Source: JACVRW01 sp963733885 (GTDB lineage Bacteria; Actinomycetota; Thermoleophilia; Solirubrobacterales; Thermoleophilaceae). From it: a DNA stretch of 64,000 nucleotides. This document shows, one piece after another, positions 16,500 through 25,002 of the stretch; position 1 is the first letter of the stretch, and each line of letters begins with the position of its first letter. The DNA is taken from contig CAVTES010000004.1 in assembly GCA_963733885.1 (NCBI GenBank), positions 186,001 to 250,000 on the forward strand, in the 5' to 3' direction. Made by a program: the position numbers and the translations under genes. Below the pieces are notes generated by a model. The model saw nothing but the letters and a program-made list of their open reading frames with translations, was not told the origin of the DNA and did not search any database.

Positions 16500-18743
16500 C
16501 CCGTAGAGGGTAGGGCTCCTTCGGCCGTCAGGGCGGCCGCGACCGCGGCCTGCCCGTAGGAGATCCCGCCGTCGTTCGGCGGCAGCCGCTCCGGCACCAG
16601 CACCCGCAAGCCGGCGTCCTCGAGCGCCGCGACCGCGCGCTCGAGCAGCAGGCGGTTCTGGAAGACGCCTCCGGAGAGGACGGCGGTGTCGAGCCCGCGC
16701 CTCTCGGCGACGCGGATGCACGCCGCAGCAGTCGAAGCGGCGACCGTGTTGTGGAAGCGAGCGCTGACGAGAGCGGGCCCCGCCGGGAGGTCGCCGAGGA
16801 CGGCGAGGATGGTCTCGCGGGCATCGAGGACGAGGCCGGGGTCGCCGGCGGGCGGCGCTTCCGCCGAAACGAGGGGCAACGGGTACGCCCCCCGCTCGCC
16901 TCGGTCCGCGATCCCCTCGAGCTCGGCCGCAGCCTGGCCTTCGTAGTTGACGGTGGCGCGCACCCCGCAGAGGGCTGACACGGCGTCGAACAGGCGCCCC
17001 ATGCTCGTCGTGACCGGCGAAGCGAGTCCGGTTCGTGCGAGCATCGGTTACCGCCCTCCACCGGGATGGCTCGATATCGAGTGTCCGGGGCAGGGCCGGG
17101 TCATCCTGCGCGGCCACGAGCCACGCGCACGCCATCCGCCATGGCTCCTTGATCGCCTTCACGCCTCCGGGCATCCGCACCGGCCACAGCCACCCCGCCC
17201 GCTCGAAGCCGGCGAGCCCGCCCACCAGGAGCTCGCCACCCCAAACGGTGCCGTCATTGCCGTAGCCGGTGCCATCGAAGATCGCCCCCACGGCCGGGCC
17301 GCGCTCGCCGTGCTCGGCCAGGCATGCGGCAAGGTGGGCGTGGTGGTGCTGCACCCCCACATGCTCTACGCCTTCGCGCTCCAGCGCGTCCTTCGTCGAG
17401 AGGTAGTCCGGATGGAGATCGTGCGCCACGATCTCGGGCCCGACCGCGAACAGCTGCTCGAAGTGCGCGATGCCCTCCCGGAAGGAGCGCAGGGTCTCCC
17501 AGTTCTCGAGATCGCCGATGTGATGGCTCACCCACGCCCGCAGCCCCTTCGCCACGCAGAACGTGCTCTTCAGCTCCGCGCCGCACGCCAGCACCGGCCG
17601 CGTGGCCGCCACCGGCAGCGCCACGCTGTCCGGCACGTACCCCCGCGAGCGCCGCAGCATTACCCGTCCCCTCACCACGGAATCGTCGGTCCGTATGTGA
17701 ATGGGACGGTCGTGCATCACGAACAGGTCTGCGATCCCTTCCAGCCGCTCCACGGCGTCCTCGTCCTCGTACGCGATCGGCTCGTCGGACACGTTGCCGC
17801 TGGTCAACACCAGCGACCGGCCGATGTCGTGGAGCAGCAGGTGATGGAGCGGCGTGTAGGGCAGCATGACGCCGAGGTCCGGCGAGCCGGGCGCCACCGA
17901 GGGCGCGACCGGGGACCCGGGCCGGCGGCGGGCGATCACGATCGGCCGTGCCCGGCTGACGAGAAGATCCTCATCGCGGGGCGTCGACACCACAAGCGCC
18001 CGGGCGGCCTCCAGGCTCGGCACCATCAGCGCAAAGGGCTTGTCCTCTCTGTGCTTCCGCGCCCGGAGCGCCGCCACGGCGGTCTCGTCGTCGCAACGAC
18101 AGGCGAGGTGATAGCCGCCCAGACCCTTGACCGCCACGATCCGGCCGGCGCGGAGCGCGTCAACCGCCGAGGACAGGGGCATCGAGAGCGAAGGCCCGCA
18201 CTCGGGGCAGGCGTTCGGCTGCGCGTGAAAGCGCCGGTCGCCGGGATCGTCGTACTCGGCCCGGCACGCCTCGCACATCGTAAAGCCGGCCATGGTGGTG
18301 AGCGGCCGGTCGTAGGGAATGCCCCGCACGATCGTGAACCGCGGGCCGCAGTTGGTGCAGTTGATGAACGGATACCGGTGGCGGCGGTCGGCGGGGTCGA
18401 ACAGCTCCCGCAGGCAGTCCTCGCAGGTGGCGCTGTCGGGAGACACCGGGGCGTCGGCCGGTCCTCCGCGCTCGCTCGCCACGATCGCGAACCCGCGGTC
18501 CCCGGTCGCCGCCAGCTCCCGGGCCGTCACGCTCTCCACGGTGGCGAGCGGCGGCGCGTCGGCCGCCACCCGCCGCATGAAGCTGTCCACCGATCCCGCC
18601 TCGCCCTCCACCTCGAGCAGCACGCCGCGCCCGTCGTTCAGCACCCAGCCGGCCAGGTCGAGCTCCCCGGCGAGCCGGTGGACGAACGGGCGGAAGCCGA
18701 CCCCCTGAACGGTCCCCTCCACCCGCGCCCTGACGCGGATCAC
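16496..18743 (-). pseudogene. hypF: Hydrogenase maturation carbamoyltransferase HypF, one-base frameshift
   Basis: HypF supplies carbamoyl groups for the CN ligands of the NiFe site. From GTG at 18743: acylphosphatase domain (VEGTVQGVGFRPFVHRL), two zinc-finger clusters (CEDC..CTNC and CEAC..CPEC), YrdC-like domain and Kae1-like domain with HHHAHLAACL. At about 17,046 the frame shifts; the C-terminal part (MLARTGLASP, LSGGVFQNRLL) continues in another frame to the TGA at 16496. Removing one base in GTAACC gives a 748-residue protein, matching the 750-residue E. coli HypF. Probably functional in reality, with a sequence error here. Confidence 0.85.
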
Positions 18744-19246
18744 TCTTGCGGCCGTCGGCGGGTCTCCGAGAGCACGAAGCCGTAGAGAAGGTGGTCGGCG
18801 GCCAGCCCCAGCCGTTCCACGGGGCGCACCTGGTGGGCCTGCTTGAGACCCAGGACCGGCGCCAGCGCGGCCTCGAAGCCCAGCCACACCACGAGCCCGT
18901 ACACCGGGCCCGCCCAGGCCCGGCGCCGGACGCCGTCCGGCAGCGCGCCGAAGACGGCGCCGCCCGCCGCGCCGTAGGTCCAATGCAACAGCTCGACCGC
19001 CGCGCGGCGGTTCTTGCGCGGGACCTTCCGCAGCAGCCCACGCGCGCGCTGGCGGAAGATCGCCTGTGGCGGCGTCTCGTTCACGGTCCCGACGTGGACC
19101 GTGAACACCCGCATGCCCGTCATCGCCATCGCCGCGATGGCGCCGCGCAGGGCGGCGTGCGCCAGCTCGTGCGGGGCGAGGCTGCTGCCGGTCTCGCTCT
19201 TGACGGGCTCGCTCTTGCCGGGTTCCATCGTGCCGGGTTCGCTCAC
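18740..19246 (-). CDS. Conserved membrane protein of the hydrogenase locus (168 aa)
   Basis: Starts at GTG 19246 inside the stop of the SIS gene, and its own stop overlaps the hypF GTG, so it is translationally coupled on both sides. The first 25 residues are polar and repetitive (EPG/SEP/SET), followed by hydrophobic helices around ALRGAIAAMAMTGM, GAAGGAVFGAL and VYGLVVWLGFEAAL. The organisation resembles DUF1440/YagU-like membrane proteins, but I cannot assign it firmly. A role in hydrogenase function is suggested only by coupling. Confidence 0.65.
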   Translation of the reverse strand: MSEPGTMEPGKSEPVKSETGSSLAPHELAHAALRGAIAAMAMTGMRVFTVHVGTVNETPPQAIFRQRARGLLRKVPRKNRRAAVELLHWTYGAAGGAVFGALPDGVRRRAWAGPVYGLVVWLGFEAALAPVLGLKQAHQVRPVERLGLAADHLLYGFVLSETRRRPQE

Positions 19247-20386
19247 GTGGCCTCCACCAGCTCCCGCAGGGCGTGGTACGCGCTGGCCTGCGCCTCCTGG
19301 ATCCGCGGGATGTGCTCGGAGCGGCTCACCACCACGTGGTCCGCCAGCCCCTCGGCGGCCACCCGCCCGCCGTCGTACCCCACCATCGCCACGGTGACCA
19401 TGCCTCGGCGGCGCGCCTCCGCGAGCGCCGCCAGCACGTTCTCCGACCCGCCGCTCGTGGACAGCGCGAGCAGCGCGTCGCCCTCGCGGCCGTAGGCGAT
19501 CACCTGGCGCTGGAAGATCGCCGCCGGACCGATGTCGTTGGCGAGCGCGGTCAGGATCGCCGCGTCCTCGGTAAGGTCGAGCGCCGCCCGCGGCGGCCAC
19601 CCCTGGGGCGCCGCCCGGAAGTCGGCCACCACGTCCATCGCGTCCGTCGCCGAGCCGCCGTTCCCGAGCGCGAACAGGGTGCCGCAGCCCCGGAGCGCCT
19701 CGGCTGCGGCGATCAGCTCGTCGCGGTTCTCGGTCAAGGTCTGCTCGCGCAGCCGTGCCACGTCGCCGGCCTTCATCAGGACGGAGCCGCGCACGTCGTC
19801 CACCACCTGCTCGATGTCGCTCTCCCGCTCGCCGAGGAACGGGTAGAGGAAGCTCGAGGCTCCCGTACCCTGGCCGCCGCGCCCAAGGTGCTCGAAGAAC
19901 ACGTGGCAGAGCTCCCAGAGCAGGTGGTAGTGGGTCTCCGCCAGCTCCTGTCGCACGAACGGATCGTCGCTCGGCGGCTCGAACTCCCACTCAGCGCCCA
20001 ACGCGTCGTAAGCGATGGTCAGGAGGCCCCTCTGCCGCGCCAGCGCCAGAACCGGCCCGGCTGCCAGGTCGAAGCCGATCGCGATGTCGTCAGGCCGAGC
20101 GACGAGCTCGACCTGCCGCTCGAGCGAACCGCCCTCGCGGGACAGCCCGATCGCGGGCAGGGCACGCTTTCCGACGATCACCGGGTGCACGAACTCGACC
20201 GCCACGTGCCGCACGTCCGAGCGCGCCTGCGGGCGACTCACCGAGCGCCACGAGCCGCCCACCGCGCGCGAACCGCTCGGCCAGCCGGTGGCAGAGCCGG
20301 GCGATCCTCTCGGACTCGCGTTCGAAGAAGAGCGCGTTCGCCTTGGTGCGGGCGTCGAGCAGCTCGTCCAGCCGAGTTGCGATCAC
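19243..20386 (-). pseudogene. SIS-domain (GmhA-like) protein of the hydrogenase locus, one-base frameshift
   Basis: A predicted 380-residue protein reconstructed from two frames. The N-terminal frame starts GTG at 20386 inside the hypB stop (VIATRLDELLDARTKAN, GGRLVALGESPA). A one-base gain near 20226 shifts to the second frame (RSDVRHVAVEFVHPVIV), which contains the sugar-isomerase fold with ALGNGGSATDAMDVVADF and ALSTSGGSENVLAALAEA. These are phosphosugar-binding loops of the GmhA type. 1144 bp is one more than 381 codons. SIS genes appear, as I recall, in other actinobacterial hydrogenase loci; their role is unknown. Confidence 0.75.
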
Positions 20387-21030
20387 ACCCGCTGAAGCCA
20401 GCCGCGCACCTCCTCCACGCCATCGCCGCCGCGCGCGCTGACGAGCATCCGCTCGACCCCGGGATGGACCTGGTCGAGGTTGTGGAAGAAGCAGTCCACG
20501 TCGAAGTCCAGGTGGGGCAGCAGATCGATCTTGTTGAGGATCACCAGCTCGCAGGCGCGGAACATCAGCGGGTACTTGAGCGGCTTGTCCTCGCCCTCGG
20601 TCACCGAGGAGATCATCGCCCGCACGTCCTCGCCGACGCGAAACTCGGCCGGACAGACGAGGTTGCCCACGTTCTCGATGACGAGCAGGTCGATGTCGTC
20701 GAGAGGAAGTGCCGGCAACGCGCTGCGCACCATGTTCGCGTCGAGATGGCATTCGCCGCCAAAGCCGTTGCTCGTGTTGAGCTGCGCCACCGGCACGTGG
20801 AGCACCGACAGCCGATCCGCGTCGTATGAGCCCTGCACGTCGCCCTCGAGCACAGCGGCGCGTAGCCCGGGAAGGACGCGTTCGAGGAGCGTGGTCTTCC
20901 CCGCGCCGGGGGCACTCATGAGATTGACCACCCTCACGCCGGCGCGGTCGAAGTCCGCGCGATTTGCGCGGGCGATCGTGTTGTTGGCGTCGAGAGCGTC
21001 CTCGACGACCCTCACCTTGGTCCGGTGCAC
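20383..21030 (-). CDS. hypB: Hydrogenase nickel incorporation protein HypB
   Basis: 215-residue GTPase that with HypA loads nickel into the large subunit. P-loop is SAPGAGKTTLL, metal/GTP-switch region NVGNLVCPAEFRVGED, and nucleotide specificity NKIDL. It lacks an N-terminal His-rich nickel store. Starts at GTG 21030, sharing a base with the TAG of the 34-aa gene, and its stop overlaps the start of the SIS gene. Confidence 0.95.
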   Translation of the reverse strand: MHRTKVRVVEDALDANNTIARANRADFDRAGVRVVNLMSAPGAGKTTLLERVLPGLRAAVLEGDVQGSYDADRLSVLHVPVAQLNTSNGFGGECHLDANMVRSALPALPLDDIDLLVIENVGNLVCPAEFRVGEDVRAMISSVTEGEDKPLKYPLMFRACELVILNKIDLLPHLDFDVDCFFHNLDQVHPGVERMLVSARGGDGVEEVRGWLQRV

Positions 21031-21134
21031 TACATCTGCCTGATCTTCATGTAGCGCCTCAGCTCGGGCATCTGTGAATACGCGAGCGCGGCGCTGCCGG
21101 CGGCCACGACTACTGCAAGCAGCTTGCCCATCAT
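21030..21134 (-). CDS. DUF6893-like small membrane protein (34 aa)
   Basis: Micro-protein of 34 residues starting MMGKLLAVVVAAGSAAL and ending PELRRYMKIRQM: one helix followed by a basic amphipathic tail. Its ATG overlaps the protease stop (ATGA) and its TAG overlaps the hypB GTG, so it is part of the coupled chain of genes. It resembles the very short DUF6893 proteins of actinobacteria. Function unknown; a membrane anchor or assembly factor for the hydrogenase is a guess. Confidence 0.7.
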   Translation of the reverse strand: MMGKLLAVVVAAGSAALAYSQMPELRRYMKIRQM

Positions 21135-21883
21135 TCTCCTTCCGAGAGCTTCTTCACCAACGATTTCACCATCTCCACGGCGGCGGGCACGGAGGCGCGC
21201 ACGGGCTCACTCAGCTCACCGACCAGCTCCTCCTCGTCCCCGGTCATCCTCACGGCGGGCTCGCACCCGACGATCAGGATCCGCTCCGGCACGCTCCCGA
21301 TCTGGCGCGCGAGCGCGAGCACCTTCACCGGGTCCATCCCATGCGCGTCGAGCGTCGCCTCGCCGCCGTCGACCTCGGGCTCGATGAGCGAGAGCGTGCC
21401 CGCCGGCTCCCCGCGCGGCACCGCGTCCACGAAGATCGCGGCGTCGTAGCCCTCGCCCAGCGCGTACATGAGGTCCACGCCGCGGATGCCGAAGTCGGCC
21501 ACGTCGACGCCGGCGGGCCAGTCGAGCTCGGCGAGCCGTCGCGCCACCTCCACGCCGAAGGCGTCGTCGCCCATGAAGATGTTGCCGATGCCGGCCACGA
21601 GCACGCGCACCGTGGGCTGCTCCTGGCCCGCGAGCGGCTCGACCTCCTCGGGCGAGAAGAAGAAGCGGTGCCCCGGCTGGCGCATCTCCCCCAGGTCGCG
21701 GCCGGGGTCGTCCTCGACCACAACCGCTAGCTGAACGAGACCCTCCATGTCCTCGTCGACCCGGTCGACCACGGCGACCTTGCCGGCGATGGCCCGGTCG
21801 AAGATGTCGGCGCCGGCGCTGGGGCGCAGCACCACGCGGGTGCCGCGGCCGACCTCCACGCCGGACACGGTCACGGTCCTCAC
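21131..21883 (-). CDS. Hydrogenase maturation endopeptidase (M52/HybD-like) with N-terminal extension
   Basis: 250 residues. The C-terminal 155 form the nickel-dependent protease that trims the large-subunit C-terminus: VLVAGIGNIFMGDDAFGVEVARRL carries the Glu/Asp nickel ligand region (here GDDAFG), with VDFGIRG-like and HGMDPVKVL segments after it. The first 90 residues (GTRVVLRP to GHRFFFSPEEVEPL) are an extra domain absent from E. coli HybD. The substrate is presumably the large subunit encoded nearby, which has a 22-residue tail beyond its last metal ligand. Confidence 0.88.
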   Translation of the reverse strand: MRTVTVSGVEVGRGTRVVLRPSAGADIFDRAIAGKVAVVDRVDEDMEGLVQLAVVVEDDPGRDLGEMRQPGHRFFFSPEEVEPLAGQEQPTVRVLVAGIGNIFMGDDAFGVEVARRLAELDWPAGVDVADFGIRGVDLMYALGEGYDAAIFVDAVPRGEPAGTLSLIEPEVDGGEATLDAHGMDPVKVLALARQIGSVPERILIVGCEPAVRMTGDEEELVGELSEPVRASVPAAVEMVKSLVKKLSEGE

Positions 21884-22746
21884 GGCCGCACCATGCCGTG
21901 CAGCCTCATGAGCTCCTCGGGCGTGAGGGCCTCGGTGCGGTCCAGGATCTCGCGGGCGCGCGGGTCGGTGGCCCGCATCTCGGCCTTCTCCTCGTCGGTG
22001 AGGCCGAGGATGTTGAGGGTCAGCAGCTGGTCGATCTCACCACCGTCGAAGAGGTCGCCCGGGCTCTCCGGCGCAACCCGCGGGTACTCCTCCAAGATGA
22101 TCCGCGAGGACAGCATCGTGTGGCGGTCGCCCGGCTCGCCCACCAGCACCGGCCAGGTGCCCTCGTTGCGGCAGGCCTCCGCCGCCTCCGGCTCGAGGGC
22201 GGACACGAACTCCCCGCCCTGCACGCGGAGGATCGTGTGCGTGGAGCAGAGCGTCGCGGCGTCGCCCGGCGTCGCATTCGAGATCTCGACGCAAACGTGA
22301 AGCATCCCCGGCCGCAGCAGCCGCACGTCGACCGCCACTTCGCCGTCCAGCGCACACCAGCTCCTGACCACGGCCGCCTCCTCCGACAGCCGCTCCTCCA
22401 CCCGGCCCGCGTGGACGGCGATGGGAACACGGCCGGCGCCCTCGATCGACACCTCGCGCTCGGTGGCCTCCTCGAACGAGAGATGCCGCTCGCCGTGCAC
22501 GGTCAGCTCGTCCACGGGCTTTCCGCGCTCGTAGGGCTGCCGGCGGACCGCCTGCAGGAACCGCACCGACACCTCGAGTGCGTGCTCCGGGCCGGCCTCG
22601 AGCAGGACCTCCGTTCGCATCGGTTCGTCCGGGGTCACGCCGCCGAAGGTGAAACGGCGCGTGTTCTTCAAAGCCGAGCGGCGGTAGGGCCAGAGGATGT
22701 AGCCCTCGTAGAGCACGGCGTCGGCGATCTTGCGCACCGGGTCCAT
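21880..22746 (-). CDS. Uncharacterised conserved protein of the hydrogenase locus (288 aa)
   Basis: Starts ATG 22746 (MDPVRKIADAVLYEGYILWPYRRSALKN) and is coupled to both neighbours by overlapping stop/start codons. No signal peptide or membrane helix; mixed alpha/beta with acidic C-terminus (GEIDQLLTLNILGLTDEEKAEM). The N-terminal 'YEGYxLWPYRRSALKN' block is distinctive and, from memory, recurs in genes next to actinobacterial group 1h hydrogenases. No function can be assigned from sequence. Confidence 0.7.
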   Translation of the reverse strand: MDPVRKIADAVLYEGYILWPYRRSALKNTRRFTFGGVTPDEPMRTEVLLEAGPEHALEVSVRFLQAVRRQPYERGKPVDELTVHGERHLSFEEATEREVSIEGAGRVPIAVHAGRVEERLSEEAAVVRSWCALDGEVAVDVRLLRPGMLHVCVEISNATPGDAATLCSTHTILRVQGGEFVSALEPEAAEACRNEGTWPVLVGEPGDRHTMLSSRIILEEYPRVAPESPGDLFDGGEIDQLLTLNILGLTDEEKAEMRATDPRAREILDRTEALTPEELMRLHGMVRP

Positions 22747-23348
22747 CAGCTCAAGAGCGCCTCGAACGTGTCGTCCCAATTCAGGTGTGCGTTCCGGGCC
22801 CTGTAGGCATGGAGGCGGTCGAAGGTCGTCCTGTCGAGCCGCAGCCAGGCGCTGTTTGGGAAGAACCGGTCCATCATCTCCCGCCAAACCGAGACCGGCA
22901 GCCGATACCCGGCTTCCGCATTCCAGGAGATGGGGCGCACTTGGAGCGGTTCCCCGTAGAAGAGCGTCCCTGAGAAGAGGAACTCGAGCGGCACATCGCC
23001 CTGCTCCAGCCCGGTCAGGTACTTCGCCGCCGTGACCTCGAGGTCGTACGTGCACGTGACGAGGAGATCGACGAGCGTGCTGCCGCTGAAGGCGGGGACC
23101 TGCAGTGCCAGGTTGGACCAATGCAGGCTTTGAAGACTGCGCCCCCACTGCTCGGGGCTGCCGAACAGCTCGCGCAGGGCCTCCTCTTCGGAGTCCGAAT
23201 ACGTCCGCTGCGTGGCCGCGATCCTCAGCTGGATGTTGAGGGCGAGCGAGCGCACCTCCTCGTCGCTCTCCACCCGAAGCCCGAAGCGCAGCGTGGGGAC
23301 GGCTGAGTGCTGGAGCACCCCGCCGTCTTCGATCGAGAATGTCTCCAC
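22746..23348 (-). CDS. DUF6084-like protein of the hydrogenase locus (200 aa)
   Basis: 200-residue soluble protein (METFSIEDG start; LRFGLRVE and ALNIQLRIAATQRTY near the N-terminus; WWN/NLNWDDTFEALL-type end). I associate it with DUF6084 from memory, not by search. The predicted fold is largely beta. Its stop shares a base with the next ATG. It follows a 60-bp gap containing an inverted repeat, so it could begin a second transcription or processing unit in the locus. Confidence 0.65.
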   Translation of the reverse strand: METFSIEDGGVLQHSAVPTLRFGLRVESDEEVRSLALNIQLRIAATQRTYSDSEEEALRELFGSPEQWGRSLQSLHWSNLALQVPAFSGSTLVDLLVTCTYDLEVTAAKYLTGLEQGDVPLEFLFSGTLFYGEPLQVRPISWNAEAGYRLPVSVWREMMDRFFPNSAWLRLDRTTFDRLHAYRARNAHLNWDDTFEALLS

Positions 23349-23350
23349 GC

Positions 23351-23411
23351 TAGTGGTCTCCGACGGAAATACGGTCGCGGCTCGGGGAGCGATTTGCGGA
23401 GGCGACCACTA
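23351..23411 (-). promoter_or_regulatory. Inverted repeat in the only sizeable gap of the hydrogenase accessory genes
   Basis: TAGTGGTCTCCG at 23351-23362 pairs with CGGAGGCGACCACTA at 23397-23411 (three unpaired bases), making a hairpin of about 12 bp with a 34-base loop. The right arm includes the TAG stop of the 69-aa gene. It lies between two genes of one direction and may be an mRNA processing or stabilising element, or a weak internal terminator. Confidence 0.35.
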
Positions 23412-23618
23412 TCCCGGCGACAGGTTCGGCATGCTCGGGTCGATCGGCTCCATCGCGTCCGGGTTGACGCCGGTCGAGCGCTTGGCCGTGGACCGCCCGT
23501 CCGTCTCGTGGCCCTGCTGCTTCTCGTAGTTCCCCAGCGCGTTGCCCTGCGCCACGCCGGGGGTGTGCGCGGCCAGGTCCGGCTTCACGTCCGGCTTGCC
23601 CGTCCTGATCTCTGCCAT
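23409..23618 (-). CDS. Small hydrophilic conserved protein of the hydrogenase locus (69 aa)
   Basis: 69 residues, no hydrophobic segment, probably disordered: starts MAEIRTGKPDVKPDLAAH and contains TPGVAQGNALGNYEKQQGH and STAKRSTGVNP. The ATG overlaps the DUF5947-like stop (TGATG). The Gly/Asn/Pro-rich motif set is unusual and seems conserved in similar hydrogenase loci as far as I recall. Function unknown. Confidence 0.6.
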   Translation of the reverse strand: MAEIRTGKPDVKPDLAAHTPGVAQGNALGNYEKQQGHETDGRSTAKRSTGVNPDAMEPIDPSMPNLSPG

Positions 23619-24217
23619 CAGGCAACCTCCTCGAAGAAACGGTCGATCTCCTTCCACACCTCTTCCCCGCCGCTCAACCCGCGCCACCTTGTGCGGATGA
23701 GGCCGGCCAGGCGGTAGCAGTCCTCGATCGGCACCACGAGGTACCGCCGCGCGCCGCGCGCGCGGTTGACCAGCAGCGCCTCCACGTCGGGCTCCAGCGA
23801 GTCGAGGACCGGGTTGTCGCGGACGAGGTCCTCCCAGGCCCCCAGCTCGAGCAGCGACTCGGTCGCGCCCATCGGGCCGGGGTAGTACGCCTGCACCCGC
23901 TCGGCCTCGCTCGACCAGAAGAAGTACGCCATCTCCACCGGGATCCGAAGGCGCGCCCAGGCCGCCTCGTCCATGACGAAGTCCTCGAGCTCCTGTCGGC
24001 GGTCGGGCACGAGCCGGTAGTGCGCGCCGGCACCGCCCGCGGCGGGGCGCTCGAACAGCAGCCTGCACGCCTGGCAGGCGCACATCAGCTCGCGTGAGGA
24101 CAGGTCGAGCAGATGGCGGTGCTTGGGCGGGATCGGCTCGCCACAGAGATCGCAGCGCTCGAGCTCCTGCTCGCGTTCGACGGTCGCCTGGCGGGCGAGC
24201 TCCATCAGCCTCGTCAT
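23618..24217 (-). CDS. DUF5947-like protein with N-terminal Cys motifs (199 aa)
   Basis: 199-residue protein. Residues 22-25 (CDLC) and 46-52 (CACQAC) form a possible four-Cys metal site, zinc-ribbon- or rubredoxin-like. The rest is a compact alpha/beta domain with RIPVEMAYFFWSSEAERVQAYYPGPMGATES, and ends near WKEIDRFFEEVA. I recall DUF5947 in this position of actinobacterial hydrogenase loci. Coupled by ATGA to the NifU/Rieske-like gene. Could be an electron-transfer or assembly partner. Confidence 0.65.
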   Translation of the reverse strand: MTRLMELARQATVEREQELERCDLCGEPIPPKHRHLLDLSSRELMCACQACRLLFERPAAGGAGAHYRLVPDRRQELEDFVMDEAAWARLRIPVEMAYFFWSSEAERVQAYYPGPMGATESLLELGAWEDLVRDNPVLDSLEPDVEALLVNRARGARRYLVVPIEDCYRLAGLIRTRWRGLSGGEEVWKEIDRFFEEVA

Positions 24218-25002
24218 GACACTCCTGCCGGCAGGGCAACCTTCACGATTCCCGCGTCATCGGTGAGCAGCGGCACCGGCTCGATCGAGAGATGCGGCTC
24301 CTCGAGGCAGCGACCGGCGCGACGCACGTCGAAGGTATGCCCGCAGGTCGGACAGCGGAGCTCACCGTTCGCAAGCGGCGCGCCATCCAGGGAGGCCTCG
24401 CAGCCGGGACACGCGTCACGGTAGGCGTACAGGTTGTCGTCGAGTGCGGCGAACAGGAGCGGGGTGCCGGCGACCGGCTTGACGAGCGTGCTGCGCGCCC
24501 GCAGCTCGGGCAGCCCTCCCACGGTCTCCCAGTCCCCCCGCAACGACTCCGAGACCTCGAGTTGGAGCAGCTTCGAGTCGGACACCCCTTCCGCCTCGAT
24601 CCGCTCCACCTCCGGCGCCATGCGCTGCACCGCGTCCTCGATGGCCAGCTTGAGAGTCATGGTCGAGGACGGGCAGCCGTTGCAGCTCCCGCTCAGGCGC
24701 AGTTGAACCACGCCCTCGTCGTCCACTCCCACCAGCTCGACGTTGCCGCCGTGGGACTCGAGGTACGGCCGCACGCTCTCGAGCGCCTCCCGCACGCGGT
24801 CCTCCACCGGTACGGGGTGCAAGTCGTGCAGCAGCAGCAGGTGCGAGACGAGCTCGTCGTCGGCGAGGGCTCGCACGTCAGCGTGGTCGAGTATCCGCCT
24901 CAGGCCCTCCCCGTACATGTCGAGGAGGGCCCGCACCAACTCGGTGCCGGTCTCGTCGACCTCCTCGAGGAGGCGCTCGACCTGGGCTATTCGCTCGTCC
25001 AT
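24214..25002 (-). CDS. NifU-domain/Rieske-like iron-sulfur protein associated with the hydrogenase
   Basis: 262 residues. The middle carries a NifU C-terminal (Nfu) scaffold: VRPYLESHGGNVELVGVDDEGVVQLRLSG with the cluster motif CNGCPSS. The C-terminal 90 residues have a Rieske-like layout, but the four ligands are CPGC and CPTC (near residues 210-230), so both His positions of a true Rieske centre are Cys. It overlaps the large subunit by 16 bases. Comparable Fe-S proteins next to mycobacterial Hhy (HhyE) are, as I recall, needed to pass electrons from the hydrogenase to the respiratory chain; that role is likely here. Confidence 0.8.
   Translation of the reverse strand: MDERIAQVERLLEEVDETGTELVRALLDMYGEGLRRILDHADVRALADDELVSHLLLLHDLHPVPVEDRVREALESVRPYLESHGGNVELVGVDDEGVVQLRLSGSCNGCPSSTMTLKLAIEDAVQRMAPEVERIEAEGVSDSKLLQLEVSESLRGDWETVGGLPELRARSTLVKPVAGTPLLFAALDDNLYAYRDACPGCEASLDGAPLANGELRCPTCGHTFDVRRAGRCLEEPHLSIEPVPLLTDDAGIVKVALPAGVS

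Noticed and set aside
19273..20829. Long rightward open frames opposite the SIS, hypB and other leftward genes
   Set aside because: In GC-rich DNA the antisense of real genes stays open; these have no ribosome sites or domains and are Arg/Ala-rich artefacts.
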